From contig NZ_MTPW01000001.1 in NCBI RefSeq assembly GCF_002954765.1, positions 2,183,501 to 2,247,500 on the forward strand: DNA of 64,000 nucleotides. Direction: 5' to 3'. Shown here in pieces: positions 35,253 through 44,491 of this stretch. Under the pieces are notes generated by a model, which worked only from the letters and a program-made list of their open reading frames with translations, made no database searches and had not been told where the DNA came from. Position numbers and translations under genes: made by a program. Every line of letters starts with the position of its first letter. Within the stretch, counting starts at the first letter, position 1. This DNA is from Nonlabens arenilitoris. Its GTDB lineage: Bacteria > Bacteroidota > Bacteroidia > Flavobacteriales > Flavobacteriaceae.

Positions 35253-36367
35253 AAATCCTCTTAGTTTCTATGAATTCCATTCATTTCCGTCGCTGGTCAG
35301 ACCAGTTGCGAGATAGAGGTCATGAAGTGTACTGGTTTGATATATTAGATCAAGGATATGCGCCATCTATGAGCTGGATGACACAAATCACAGGATGGAA
35401 AAAAGGCTTTTTAAAAAAACGAGGTCGTACATTCTTAAAAAATAAGCTACCTAAATTATTTAATGCTCTGGTTCATAAATATGATACTAGCGTTACGACA
35501 GCTTTTGAAAAATCTATTCAAGAAATTCAACCAGATTTAGTACATAGTTTTGCTTTATATACAGCTTGTTTACCCATCCTAGATGCAATGCAAGAACATA
35601 AAGCTGTAAAATGGATGTACTCCAGTTGGGGTAGTGATCTTTTTTACAGAGCAAATAAACCTAATTATGAAAATGAAGTTACACGAGTTTTAGCAAGGGT
35701 AAATTATCTTATCACAGATTGTGAAAGAGATGCTATTATTGCTTGTAAAATGGGTTATAATGGGGTGCATAAAGGAATTTTTCCTGGTGGTGGTGGATTT
35801 ATCCAGAAAGAAGTTACTCTAGACCGAAATAAAAACACCTTTATTCTTAAAGGTTATGAAAATGAGTTAGGTAAAGCGATTCCAGTTTTAAAAGCCTTTC
35901 AATTAGTTGCAAAAGAACAAGAAATACAACTTATTGTTTTTGGTGCTACAAAGTCTTTACTAGATTTCATAAAAGCAAATGACTTAACGAATATGAGTAT
36001 TGATGTTCATCAAGAAATTTCTCATGCTCAAGTACTGGCCTTAATGGAATCTTCAAGGTTTTACATAGGGAATAGTATTAGTGACGGGATTCCTAACTCT
36101 ATGTTAGAGGCTATTTTTATGGGTTGTATTCCTATTCAGTCTAATCCTGGAAACGCAACTGCAGAGATCATAAAACACGAATTCAATGGTTTTTTAATTC
36201 AGAATCCACTGGATTTTTTACATATTAGGGATGTAATTTTAAAGGCTATTCATTTGCAGCAATCTTATCGTGTTTTTTATGAAAATAATGCATCAATCAG
36301 AGCTCAATTTGATAGAGTTTTAATTCAAAACGAAGTGCTCGACATTTATAAAAATATTGCACTATGA
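35249..36367 (+). CDS. GT4-family glycosyltransferase
   Basis: 372 residues, GT-B fold. MKILLVSMNSIHFRRWSDQLRDRGHEVYW and VKWMYSSWGSDLFYR in the acceptor domain; donor site SSRFYIGNSISDGIPNSMLEAIFMGCIPIQSNPG with the E-x7-E pattern shifted in spacing. Part of a chain of overlapping genes (4 bases with each neighbour). Confidence 0.85.
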   Translation: MKILLVSMNSIHFRRWSDQLRDRGHEVYWFDILDQGYAPSMSWMTQITGWKKGFLKKRGRTFLKNKLPKLFNALVHKYDTSVTTAFEKSIQEIQPDLVHSFALYTACLPILDAMQEHKAVKWMYSSWGSDLFYRANKPNYENEVTRVLARVNYLITDCERDAIIACKMGYNGVHKGIFPGGGGFIQKEVTLDRNKNTFILKGYENELGKAIPVLKAFQLVAKEQEIQLIVFGATKSLLDFIKANDLTNMSIDVHQEISHAQVLALMESSRFYIGNSISDGIPNSMLEAIFMGCIPIQSNPGNATAEIIKHEFNGFLIQNPLDFLHIRDVILKAIHLQQSYRVFYENNASIRAQFDRVLIQNEVLDIYKNIAL

Positions 36368-37518
36368 TATTAGATAACATAAAGCTTTATAAGGCAAATG
36401 GACTTGATGTAATTGAGTGCTTTCTTGATAATACTCGCATTTATTTTAAGATGACTCATTTACATCAATCTGCAAATGGAGTATTGTTATATGATTCATT
36501 TATGATAGCTCTTATTCCTTTAATGCTAGAAAAGTGTGAAAATTTAGAAATAAAGGGTACAGTGGATCAGGTGCTGTTAGATCAACTCAATAAATCCATA
36601 TTACCTGAGTTGTGTATTATTCATAAAATGAATAAGCATATTGAGATTAAGGCTTCTCAAACAATAGAAATTAAAATTGATAATCTTACGAAAGCCACAG
36701 GTATTTCATGTGGTGTAGATAGCATAGCTACAGTAAAAGAGTTTATTGATTCAAATACTAAACTAGATTATCTTACTTTTTTTGATGCAGGTTCTCATGG
36801 TGCTTTTGGAACTCATAATACAGAAATAACCTTTAATCATAGATTAGAAAATGCGCTAAAAGCTGCAGAAAATCTGGATTTAGAGATTATTAAAGTGAGA
36901 ACAAACGTTCATCAATTATTAAAAGGGCAGTTTAAAAGTGCACACAGTTTTTTAAACCTATCTTGCGTATTTGCAACCCAAGGTTTTATAAATGAGTACT
37001 ATTATGCATCGGCTTATTCATTAAATCAGAGTAGCCTAGTATCAGGTGATACCAGTAACTATGATCATTATATACTGCCGCAGCTTTATGCTTCTTACTT
37101 AAATACAACATCTACTTTAGGAGATAAAAGGAGAATAGAACGTGTCAATTACATTGCTAATTTTAAAATAACACGCCATCATTTAGATGTGTGCACAAAT
37201 ACTTTTAAAGCTAATAACACAGGACATTTGAATTGTTCTACTTGTGAAAAATGTATGAGAACAGCGCTGTCACTAGAACAACTATTGGATATTAATTTAT
37301 TTAAAAATGTTTTTAATTTAGAACTATTCAATGCTCAAAGGGGAACTTATATTTCATCTTTGTTAATGGGTACTAACACTATTCACGATGATGAACTTTT
37401 AAGTTTACTAAAGGAAAATTGTCAGATTAAGTTTTTTCATAAAAATCAAGCTTTTCAAATGAAGTTAAAAACGAGTTTAAAATCTATGTTAAAAAGGAAT
37501 AGTAAGAGCACTAAATAG
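36364..37518 (+). CDS. QueC-like PP-loop ATPase of unknown function in the glycan locus
   Basis: 384 residues. ISCGVDSIATVKEF (S115-S120) is a PP-loop motif (SGGxDS type) that binds ATP and activates a carboxyl or amide as the adenylate. C277 together with CSTCEKCMRT (C291, C294, C297) reproduces the four-cysteine zinc site of QueC-type enzymes. The first 100 residues form an extra N-terminal domain that I do not recognise. It is not the WbpG/PseA sugar amidotransferase by motif. Overlaps the upstream GT4 gene and abuts the GT10 gene, so a role in modifying a sugar or an attached acid is likely; the reaction is unknown. Confidence 0.6.
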   Translation: MILDNIKLYKANGLDVIECFLDNTRIYFKMTHLHQSANGVLLYDSFMIALIPLMLEKCENLEIKGTVDQVLLDQLNKSILPELCIIHKMNKHIEIKASQTIEIKIDNLTKATGISCGVDSIATVKEFIDSNTKLDYLTFFDAGSHGAFGTHNTEITFNHRLENALKAAENLDLEIIKVRTNVHQLLKGQFKSAHSFLNLSCVFATQGFINEYYYASAYSLNQSSLVSGDTSNYDHYILPQLYASYLNTTSTLGDKRRIERVNYIANFKITRHHLDVCTNTFKANNTGHLNCSTCEKCMRTALSLEQLLDINLFKNVFNLELFNAQRGTYISSLLMGTNTIHDDELLSLLKENCQIKFFHKNQAFQMKLKTSLKSMLKRNSKSTK

Positions 37519-38469
37519 ATGAAAGAAATTAAAGTATTTACTTCTGGTAATATGCGTTGGACTCCTTTTGGAGTTTTCGATCCTCAAGATATCCCGTTTT
37601 TAAATGCACATGGTATTTCTATGGTTGAAAAAGTGCAACAGGCTGATGTTATCGTTTCACAAAATCTAAAGTATCTAAGAAAATATATATATAGATACGC
37701 CTTTACTAAAAAGTTCCTACTTTGGTCTAATGAACCAAGGTTTGACACAACGTCTAGTGATGTAAAGAAATATGCACTAGGAATAGCAAAAGTTCATATT
37801 ATGAACGTATATAATGCTAAAGTTTTTCATAGTACAACACCGTTTAACCATAGCTTTTTCAGAGAATCATTACATGAGATTCCTGAAGATTTCCAATTTA
37901 AAAATAAAAAAGTAGTGGCTTTAATGTCATTTTACAAAGGATTAAATACCGAAGCTGTCATTATCGGAAAAAAAGACGTTGACCTTATCAAAAAGCGTAC
38001 AGAAATAGCTCTTTACGGTCATAGTAATAATGCCTTGGATGTTTATGGTAAAGGATGGCCAGATAATATATCCCTTGAAGATAGTAGAGAAGGCGATTGG
38101 TCAACCCGTAAAAAAGATTTACTCAGGCCGTATCATTTTAATTTGTCATTTGAAAATACTACTGCTCGTAACTACATTACTGAAAAAATCTGGGATAGTA
38201 TTGAAAATTATTGTTTGCCTATTTATTTTGGTGATAATGGCATCTATGAGTTATTTCCAGAAAATAGTTTTATAGATTATTCTAAAATGAGTAGTCCTAA
38301 AGAATTATTTGATTTTATAGATAATTTAGAAAATGTCGAATTTGTAACGAGATTAAACAGGTGTATCAGTGTTTATCAAAAATTTCATCTGCATGAAGCT
38401 ACATTTTTTATAAAAGAACGTAACAAGAGTTTGATGGAAATAGTAAAAACCTTGAATCAAATTATTTGA
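37519..38469 (+). CDS. GT10 (alpha-fucosyltransferase-like) glycosyltransferase
   Basis: 316 residues. The C-terminal half has the GT10 signature: YHFNLSFENTTARNYITEKIWDSIENYCLPIYFGDNGIYELFP, and earlier KKFLLWSNEPRF and LYGHSNNALDVYGKGWP. GT10 enzymes transfer fucose from GDP-fucose in alpha-1,3/4 linkage. Fucose itself is the family norm, not shown by this sequence. Starts directly after the PP-loop gene's stop codon. Confidence 0.82.
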   Translation: MKEIKVFTSGNMRWTPFGVFDPQDIPFLNAHGISMVEKVQQADVIVSQNLKYLRKYIYRYAFTKKFLLWSNEPRFDTTSSDVKKYALGIAKVHIMNVYNAKVFHSTTPFNHSFFRESLHEIPEDFQFKNKKVVALMSFYKGLNTEAVIIGKKDVDLIKKRTEIALYGHSNNALDVYGKGWPDNISLEDSREGDWSTRKKDLLRPYHFNLSFENTTARNYITEKIWDSIENYCLPIYFGDNGIYELFPENSFIDYSKMSSPKELFDFIDNLENVEFVTRLNRCISVYQKFHLHEATFFIKERNKSLMEIVKTLNQII

Positions 38470-38542
38470 ATATCAGTAGGAATTTAAAATTCTAAGGCAT
38501 AAGGTTAATACTTTCCTTAAATTTGCGCACAACCCTAGAACT

Positions 38543-39706
38543 ATGAAATCCATAGGATTTATACCATTACGTGCTGGCTCCAAAGGTATTCCAGGAAAGA
38601 ATAAAAAGAAGCTTTTAGGAAGACCTCTTTTTTGTTGGACGCTAGGTGAAGCCATTGCTTCAAATCTCGACGAAGTCTATGTTTATACAGATGACCAAGA
38701 CATTCTATCTTTTATAGAAAAAGAATATCACTGGACTACTAAGGTAAAAGCGATAAAACGCAGCGATATCAGCGCTACAGATACTGCAAGTACAGAAATA
38801 GCTATAATGGAATTTGTAAACAAGCACGAATCAAACTTTGATTTATTTTGCTTACTTCAAGCGACTTCGCCATTTACAACCGCTGTAGATATTAATAATT
38901 GTTTAGAAACAGTTACCGATGGTAAAAATTACGACAGTGCACTGACTGTGGTTAACACGCATCGCTTTACTTGGCATGCCGACGGTACTCCTAAGAACTA
39001 TGATATCTTCAACAGACCGCGCAGACAGGATTTTGAAGGTTTATTAATTGAAAATGGCGCTTGTTATGTAACTACTGATTCTGCTTTACGCGAAAGCCAA
39101 AATAGAATAAGCGGTAATATAGCAACAGTCCTTATGCCTGAGGATAGTCTTACTGAGATAGATTCCTTAACAGACTGGAAAATCGTAGAAGAATTACTAG
39201 CAGCACGTTTAAAGTTAAAGAAACAAAGTGAAAAAATTACTCACCTTATTCTAGATGTAGATGGCGTTTTTACTGATGGTTGCATTTATTATGGAGCTGA
39301 TGGTGAATTGATGAAAAAATTTGACATGCGCGATGGCATGGGATTAGAAATCCTACGTCAGTATGGAGTAGAAGTAATGGTCATGACTTCTGAAGATTCA
39401 CAAATCGTCGCGAGCCGAATGAAAAAGCTACAAATTAAAGATGTTTACTTAGGTGTAAAAGACAAGTATAGTTTGCTATCCAGAATCGTTACACATAGAG
39501 ATTTATCATTTTCAAACATAGCCTACATAGGTGATGACGTTAATGATATGGCAAATATTTGTGCCGCAGGTTGGTCGTTTACACCTGCAAACGCCACACA
39601 ACCCATAAAAAATCATGCAGATGTTATCCTGCAAAATAATAGTGCCGAAGGTGCCATACGTGAGGCTACAGAATTTATTATAAAATACAATAACCGTTAT
39701 GAGTAA
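38543..39706 (+). CDS. neuA: Bifunctional CMP-sialate synthetase fused to a HAD (KdsC-like) phosphatase
   Basis: 387 residues with two domains. Residues 1-225: cytidylyltransferase (GFIPLRAGSKGIPGKNKKKLLGRPLF, LLQATSPFT), activating a nonulosonic acid with CTP. Residues 230-387: HAD phosphatase of the KdsC group (LILDVDGVFTDGCIYYG with both aspartates, MRDGMGLEIL, YIGDDVNDMAN). The layout matches vertebrate CMAS and the Bacteroides KDN route, in which a 9-phosphate is removed before activation. It overlaps the synthase gene by 8 bases. A decayed palindrome-like sequence at 39084 encodes ALRES. Confidence 0.88.
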   Translation: MKSIGFIPLRAGSKGIPGKNKKKLLGRPLFCWTLGEAIASNLDEVYVYTDDQDILSFIEKEYHWTTKVKAIKRSDISATDTASTEIAIMEFVNKHESNFDLFCLLQATSPFTTAVDINNCLETVTDGKNYDSALTVVNTHRFTWHADGTPKNYDIFNRPRRQDFEGLLIENGACYVTTDSALRESQNRISGNIATVLMPEDSLTEIDSLTDWKIVEELLAARLKLKKQSEKITHLILDVDGVFTDGCIYYGADGELMKKFDMRDGMGLEILRQYGVEVMVMTSEDSQIVASRMKKLQIKDVYLGVKDKYSLLSRIVTHRDLSFSNIAYIGDDVNDMANICAAGWSFTPANATQPIKNHADVILQNNSAEGAIREATEFIIKYNNRYE

Positions 39707-40571
39707 ATATAAAGCGCCCTATGTTATCGCAGAGATAGGTGGTAATCACAAAGGCGACATGGAGATTGCTAAAGAACTAATAAAAGTAGCGGCAATATTC
39801 TGTAAAGTAGATGCCGTAAAGTTTCAAAAACGTCATAATATCGAGCTCCTGACTAAAGAGCAATACGAGGCACCGCATCCTAATCCTGTAAACTCTTATG
39901 GTGATACGTATGGAGCGCATAGAGAATTCTTAGAATTTGATGTGAATCAGCATGCAGAGTTAAAGGCCTATTGTGAAGAAGTAGGCATTACTTATTCTAC
40001 TAGTGTTTGGGATCTAACAAGTGCTAAAGAAATTGCAGGTTTGAATCCTGAATTTATAAAAATACCTAGTGCTTGTAATAATCATTATGAGATGTTAGGC
40101 TGGTTATGTGAAAACTATAAAGGAGAAATTCACTGTTCTACTGGAATGACTACTAAGGATGAGGTGGAAGAACTCGTAGCGTTTTTTGAAAATCATCATC
40201 GTGCAAAAGATCTTGTTCTATACAACTGTACCTCAGGATATCCAGTGCCATTTCCAGACGTGTGTTTATTAGACATTACCACCATGATTCAAAAATATGG
40301 TGATCGCGTTAAAACGATTGGATTCTCTGGACATCATTTAGGAATTGCTGTAGATGTTGCGGCTTATACACTAGGCGCAAATGTGGTAGAACGTCATTAC
40401 ACACTAGATCGTACTTGGAAAGGTACAGATCACAGTGCCTCTTTAGAACCAGCCGGAATGCGAAAACTGGCTCGTGATTTAAAAGCTGTTTATCAAGCAT
40501 TAGATTATAAAGCGACAGACATCTTACCTATCGAGCAAGTGCAACGTGATAAGTTGAAGTATAGGAAATAG
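39699..40571 (+). CDS. neuB: Sialic acid (nonulosonate) synthase lacking the SAF domain
   Basis: 290 residues. NeuB TIM barrel: YVIAEIGGNHKGDMEIAKELI, VDAVKFQKR, EFIKIPSACNNHYEML, GEIHCSTGMTTKDE, TSGYPVPFPDV, FSGHHLGIAVDVAAYTLGA, VERHYTLDRTWKGTDH. Condenses phosphoenolpyruvate with an N-acyl-mannosamine (or its phosphate) or mannose phosphate. Usual NeuB proteins have about 345 residues with a C-terminal antifreeze-like (SAF) domain that helps bind the sugar across the dimer; this one ends at KLKYRK, exactly where SAF would begin, and no SAF remnant follows. No epimerase gene (NeuC) is in the window. Confidence 0.88.
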   Translation: MSKYKAPYVIAEIGGNHKGDMEIAKELIKVAAIFCKVDAVKFQKRHNIELLTKEQYEAPHPNPVNSYGDTYGAHREFLEFDVNQHAELKAYCEEVGITYSTSVWDLTSAKEIAGLNPEFIKIPSACNNHYEMLGWLCENYKGEIHCSTGMTTKDEVEELVAFFENHHRAKDLVLYNCTSGYPVPFPDVCLLDITTMIQKYGDRVKTIGFSGHHLGIAVDVAAYTLGANVVERHYTLDRTWKGTDHSASLEPAGMRKLARDLKAVYQALDYKATDILPIEQVQRDKLKYRK

Positions 40572-40779
40572 TCGGTGAGTCTTTGAGTTGATTAGTTGTG
40601 AGTTGTGAGTTCTGAATAATTATTATTTTAAAACTTAAACTTAAAATGTGATATCAGTTCGAGAACTTCGATGTACTCCATACAGTCTTATTAAGAAAGA
40701 TTTGATATTTCAGCAGTTCTCTGATTTAAACTCTACTTCGGTAAGCTCGGTATGACAATTTTATAAAATATTTGCTTAT
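40572..40779 (+). other. Intergenic region with REP-like sequence
   Basis: 208 bases without a gene. It contains a stuttering GAGTTGTGAGTTGTGAGTTC stretch (about 40590-40612), CAGTTCGAGAAC (40655-40666) and CTTCGGTAAGCTCGGTATGACAA (about 40735-40757). Such CAGTTCGAG and TCGGTATGACA strings recall dispersed REP-like elements of flavobacterial genomes; CAGTTCGAG recurs at 51468. Confidence 0.4.
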
Positions 40780-42195
40780 ATGATTAAAAATATCAAATCC
40801 AAAGTATTCATTCTATTTCCTGATGGAGTAGGACTGCGCAATTTTGCGTTTACTCAATTCAAAGAAATCGGTGAGCAACAAGGCTTTGATATTACATACT
40901 GGAATAATACTGTTTTTTCTATTGAAAAAGAGTTGGGCTATCCAGAATTAAAGATAGAAAGTACTAGAATACATCCTAAAACACCGGTAATCAATCATGC
41001 TCGTAAAAGAGTGGAGTTATCGCTTTCGCGAAAGCGAACTCAAGATAAGGTCTATCCTACCTATAGATTTCCATTGAGGTGGAACAGCTTGAAGAATATC
41101 GCTAAAAGTTCATTTGTAAAGTTTCATGAAACCTTTAATGCTACTCCAAAAGGCTGGCAACGCTTGATGGATCAAATGAATTCTGCCGAACGTTCTACAC
41201 AACGATATCAAGAAGTGAAAGCACAGCTAGAAGAGCACAGGCCAGATTTGGTATTTTGTACCACGCAACGAGCGACACAAGCCATCGCACCTATACTTGC
41301 GGCTCAAGATTTAGGAATTAAAACCGCTTGCTGGATTTACAGTTGGGATAATCTTCCAAAAGGAATGACCACCATTGAAACTGATTATTATTTTGTCTGG
41401 TCAGAATTGATGAAATCGCAGTTGCTTGAATATTATCCTAAAACTAGAGAAGAACAAATCTTTGTCACGGGAACACCACAATTTGAGCCACATTATGATG
41501 ATTCTTTATTGCTTTCGCGGAAGCGTTATTGTGAACAGCATGGTCTAGATGAAAATAAGGATTACATCTGTTTTTCTGGTGATGATACGACTACTTCACC
41601 ATTAGATCATTTGTATCTTAAAGATACCGCTGAGGCTGTTCAAAAACTTAACGATCGTGGATATAACATAGGTATCATATTCCGTCCAGTGCCAGTAGAT
41701 CATTCTGATAGATATAGCGAGATATTGAAGGAGTTTGATGATATCATTACTACCATTAAGCCATTGTGGAAACCTATGGGTGAACAGTGGAATCAGGTGA
41801 TGCCTACTAAGGAAGATTTTGCATTGCTGGTAAATACATGTTATCACTGTGAACTAGTGGTTAATATATGTTCTAGTATGGTGTTTGACTTTGTGATACA
41901 TGATAAGCCTACAATTTATCCAAATTATGAGCAACCGGAACTTAAAAAAGGGATAAGAGACATAGGTCAGAATTATAAGTATGTTCATTTTAGAACCATG
42001 CCCAATGATGCCGTATTTTGGGCTCATAAGAAGGAAGATATTTATACTGGTATCAAGCAGCTTTTAGAAAGAGTGGTTGATCCAGTGCTTGTTTGTAAAT
42101 CCTGGTACGGCATTGTAAATAAACCCGGATTTCCAGAGAAAGCCAGTGAGCGTATATGGGAAGTTATTCAAAAAATTCAAAAGAATGCTATTTAA
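40780..42195 (+). CDS. Putative GT-B-type glycosyltransferase
   Basis: 471 residues. KVFILFPDGVGLRNFAFTQFKEIGEQQ starts a Rossmann domain; RPDLVFCTTQRATQAIAPILAAQDLGIKTACWIYSWDNLPKG and ELVVNICSSMVFDFVIHDKPTIYPNYEQPE resemble CDP-glycerol/UDP-sugar transferases with a GT-B fold. Family not decided. Its place after the sialate genes makes a nonulosonate-linked transfer possible, but there is no motif proof. Contains two palindrome copies 490 bases apart, both read as LSRKR, the second with one mismatch. Confidence 0.6.
   Translation: MIKNIKSKVFILFPDGVGLRNFAFTQFKEIGEQQGFDITYWNNTVFSIEKELGYPELKIESTRIHPKTPVINHARKRVELSLSRKRTQDKVYPTYRFPLRWNSLKNIAKSSFVKFHETFNATPKGWQRLMDQMNSAERSTQRYQEVKAQLEEHRPDLVFCTTQRATQAIAPILAAQDLGIKTACWIYSWDNLPKGMTTIETDYYFVWSELMKSQLLEYYPKTREEQIFVTGTPQFEPHYDDSLLLSRKRYCEQHGLDENKDYICFSGDDTTTSPLDHLYLKDTAEAVQKLNDRGYNIGIIFRPVPVDHSDRYSEILKEFDDIITTIKPLWKPMGEQWNQVMPTKEDFALLVNTCYHCELVVNICSSMVFDFVIHDKPTIYPNYEQPELKKGIRDIGQNYKYVHFRTMPNDAVFWAHKKEDIYTGIKQLLERVVDPVLVCKSWYGIVNKPGFPEKASERIWEVIQKIQKNAI
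41021..41036. repeat. 16-bp palindrome, perfect copy
   Basis: Inside the GT-B-like gene, read as LSRKR. Confidence 0.95.
41511..41525. repeat. Palindrome variant (GCTTTCGCGGAAGCG)
   Basis: One internal mismatch. Second copy in the same gene, again read as LSRKR. Confidence 0.8.
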
Positions 42196-43618
42196 TTCTA
42201 TTGAATTTCTTCTATTTCTACCAGTATGTTTTATAATATACTGGTTTGTAGTGCAAAGAAATCTTAAATTACAGAATGCCTTTATTCTTTTGGCTAGCTA
42301 TTTTTTTTATGGATGGTGGGATTATCGATTTCTTGCTTTAATCGCCTTTAGTACTGTAGTAGATTACTTTATAGGTTTGACCATTGAGGAGTCAAATTTA
42401 AAGTCAAGAAAAAAGGCGCTGCTCATCATATCATTAATGGTGAATTTAGGGCTGTTAGGTTTCTTTAAATACTATAACTTTTTTGTAGACTCTTGGGTAG
42501 ATGCGTTTGAAGCTATAGGTGTTGAAATGCACCGTAGTACGTTGAATATCATACTACCAGTAGGAATCTCATTTTATACGTTTCAAACGCTTAGCTACAC
42601 TATAGACATTTATAGAGAGAAACTAAAGCCGTCGAGAAATTTCATCAATTTTGCAGCTTATGTTGCTTTTTTTCCGCAGTTAGTAGCTGGACCTATTGAA
42701 CGAGCGACAAATTTATTACCTCAATTTTCTAAAAAACGGGTTTTTAATGAAGCGCAAGGAATTTCTGGAATCAACTTAATTCTTTGGGGACTTTTTCAAA
42801 AAGTAGTGATAGCAGACAGTTGTGCACCTTATGTAAATAGCATATTTGATAATTATGAAAGCATGAACAGCCTGAGTCTTATTCTAGGTGCTGTTTATTT
42901 TGCTTTTCAGATTTATGGAGATTTTGCAGGTTATTCAAACATAGCTATAGGTACAGCACGATTATTAGGATTTGACTTGATGCGTAACTTTAACTATCCC
43001 TATTTCTCCCGTGATATGGCAGAATTCTGGAGGCGCTGGCATATTTCTCTATCTACCTGGTTTAGAGATTACGTTTACATTCCGCTAGGTGGTTCTAGAG
43101 GTTCTAGGTGGATGCAATTACGAAACGTATTCATCATATTTATGGTGAGTGGTTTCTGGCATGGGGCAAACTGGACATTTGTTTTTTGGGGTTTTTTACA
43201 TGCGCTCTTTTTTGTTCCAGTTCTATTACTTGATGGAAACAGAAAAAATGTAAATCAAGTAAGTGAAAATAGAATTTTGCCTAGTTTAAAAGAATTTACC
43301 CAGATGTTGACTACTTTTAGTTTAGTTTGTTTAGCCTGGGTATTTTTTAGAGCTTCAAATATTACGGAGGCATGTAGCTACATAAAGGCAGTAGTTACAA
43401 AATTAGATTTCGATATTCAGTATTTGTTCATGGAAAGATATAATGTCGAATTACTCTTATTAATATTTATTTTTGTGTTATTTGAATGGTTTCATAGGAC
43501 TCAAGAACATCCATTCACTGGTAACTGGAAATGGATTAAAATCACTTGTGTTATTTTTATGCTATTAACATTAGGTGTTTATTCTAGCCATCAAGATTTT
43601 ATATATTTTCAGTTTTAA
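42185..43618 (+). CDS. MBOAT-family membrane O-acyltransferase (AlgI/DltB-like)
   Basis: 477 residues from the ATG at 42185 (MLFNSIEFLLFLPVCF, the normal MBOAT start); an upstream ATG at 42146 lies deep in the previous gene. About 11 membrane segments. Hallmarks: ILPVGISFYTFQTLSYTIDIYR, VAGPIERATNLLPQF, AEFWRRWHISLSTWFRDYVYIPLGGSRG and MVSGFWHGANWTFVFWG with the active-site histidine. It moves acetyl groups across the inner membrane for polysaccharide O-acetylation, together with the SGNH-like protein encoded in the next gene. Overlaps the previous gene by 11 bases. Confidence 0.92.
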   Translation: MLFNSIEFLLFLPVCFIIYWFVVQRNLKLQNAFILLASYFFYGWWDYRFLALIAFSTVVDYFIGLTIEESNLKSRKKALLIISLMVNLGLLGFFKYYNFFVDSWVDAFEAIGVEMHRSTLNIILPVGISFYTFQTLSYTIDIYREKLKPSRNFINFAAYVAFFPQLVAGPIERATNLLPQFSKKRVFNEAQGISGINLILWGLFQKVVIADSCAPYVNSIFDNYESMNSLSLILGAVYFAFQIYGDFAGYSNIAIGTARLLGFDLMRNFNYPYFSRDMAEFWRRWHISLSTWFRDYVYIPLGGSRGSRWMQLRNVFIIFMVSGFWHGANWTFVFWGFLHALFFVPVLLLDGNRKNVNQVSENRILPSLKEFTQMLTTFSLVCLAWVFFRASNITEACSYIKAVVTKLDFDIQYLFMERYNVELLLLIFIFVLFEWFHRTQEHPFTGNWKWIKITCVIFMLLTLGVYSSHQDFIYFQF

Positions 43619-44490
43619 TGACTCGATTTTTAAATCATACCTTATTCATAATTCTTACTCTAGTAGTAACTGCATTAGTTATAGATAAAGTATATACAAG
43701 AGCATTTAATACTAGTAATCCTAGAAATAAAGTGCAATTTATAAGTCAACTTAGAAATACACACATTGATTATATCTTTTTAGGTAGTTCACGTGTAGAG
43801 AATCATATAGATTGTGAAGTAGTTTCTAGGATTACTGGAAAATCATGTATTAACCTAGGGCTTCAAGGCAGCAAGACTAACGACAGCGCTGTATTTCTTC
43901 AAATGCTTAATAATAATAATGTGAGTTATAAAAAGGTATTGTTTCAGCTGGATTATGCAGTAAATTTTGATGCTTACTCACCACAATTTAAGTCTTTTAT
44001 TACTCCATATCTAAATACCGAATCAGTAAGTGATAATATTATAATAGACTTAAATAATCCTTTTATGTACAGATTACCTTTTGTAAGATATGCAGCAAAT
44101 GACAAGTTAAGTGGATTTAGAGAAGTTATACTTCAATTATTTGACAAGCCTAGTAGAATTGATTTATCGAATGGTTTTGAAGGTAAACAAGGAATTGGTC
44201 GAGATATTAAAGGGAATTTACCAGCAACCGCTAAAGCCTCTAATCGAGGTGTTTTATGGATGAAGAAATTGGAAAACAATAATTTAATTTTTTATACGGC
44301 TCCATATTGCTCTCAAGCTACTAATAGGGACATATTCAATAAAGATTTAATTGCTAAATATCCGGAAGTAATTAGTTATATTGATATTTTTGATAATACA
44401 CCTCAATATTATTCTGATTGTGGTCATTTAAATATCACTGGAGCAAGAGAGTTTACGGCAATATTAACTGAAGACTTACTTATAGATTAA
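43618..44490 (+). CDS. SGNH-like O-acetyltransferase partner (AlgJ/AlgX-like)
   Basis: 290 residues. An N-terminal membrane anchor (TLFIILTLVVTALVIDKVY) puts the rest in the periplasm. YIFLGSSRVENHIDC supplies a GxSR-type nucleophile block, INLGLQGSKTNDS the oxyanion-type block, and SDCGHLNITGAREF a DxxH-like catalytic pair. Starts on the last base of the MBOAT gene. It probably transfers acetyl from the MBOAT protein to the polymer. Confidence 0.72.
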   Translation: MTRFLNHTLFIILTLVVTALVIDKVYTRAFNTSNPRNKVQFISQLRNTHIDYIFLGSSRVENHIDCEVVSRITGKSCINLGLQGSKTNDSAVFLQMLNNNNVSYKKVLFQLDYAVNFDAYSPQFKSFITPYLNTESVSDNIIIDLNNPFMYRLPFVRYAANDKLSGFREVILQLFDKPSRIDLSNGFEGKQGIGRDIKGNLPATAKASNRGVLWMKKLENNNLIFYTAPYCSQATNRDIFNKDLIAKYPEVISYIDIFDNTPQYYSDCGHLNITGAREFTAILTEDLLID

Positions 44491-44491
44491 A

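Noticed and set aside
39084..39098. GCTTTACGCGAAAGC as a palindrome copy
   Set aside because: Carries an inserted base that destroys the symmetry; possibly a decayed copy, but not counted.
40309..40500. 63-residue minus-strand frame inside the sialate synthase gene
   Set aside because: Lies over conserved NeuB motifs and has no independent evidence.
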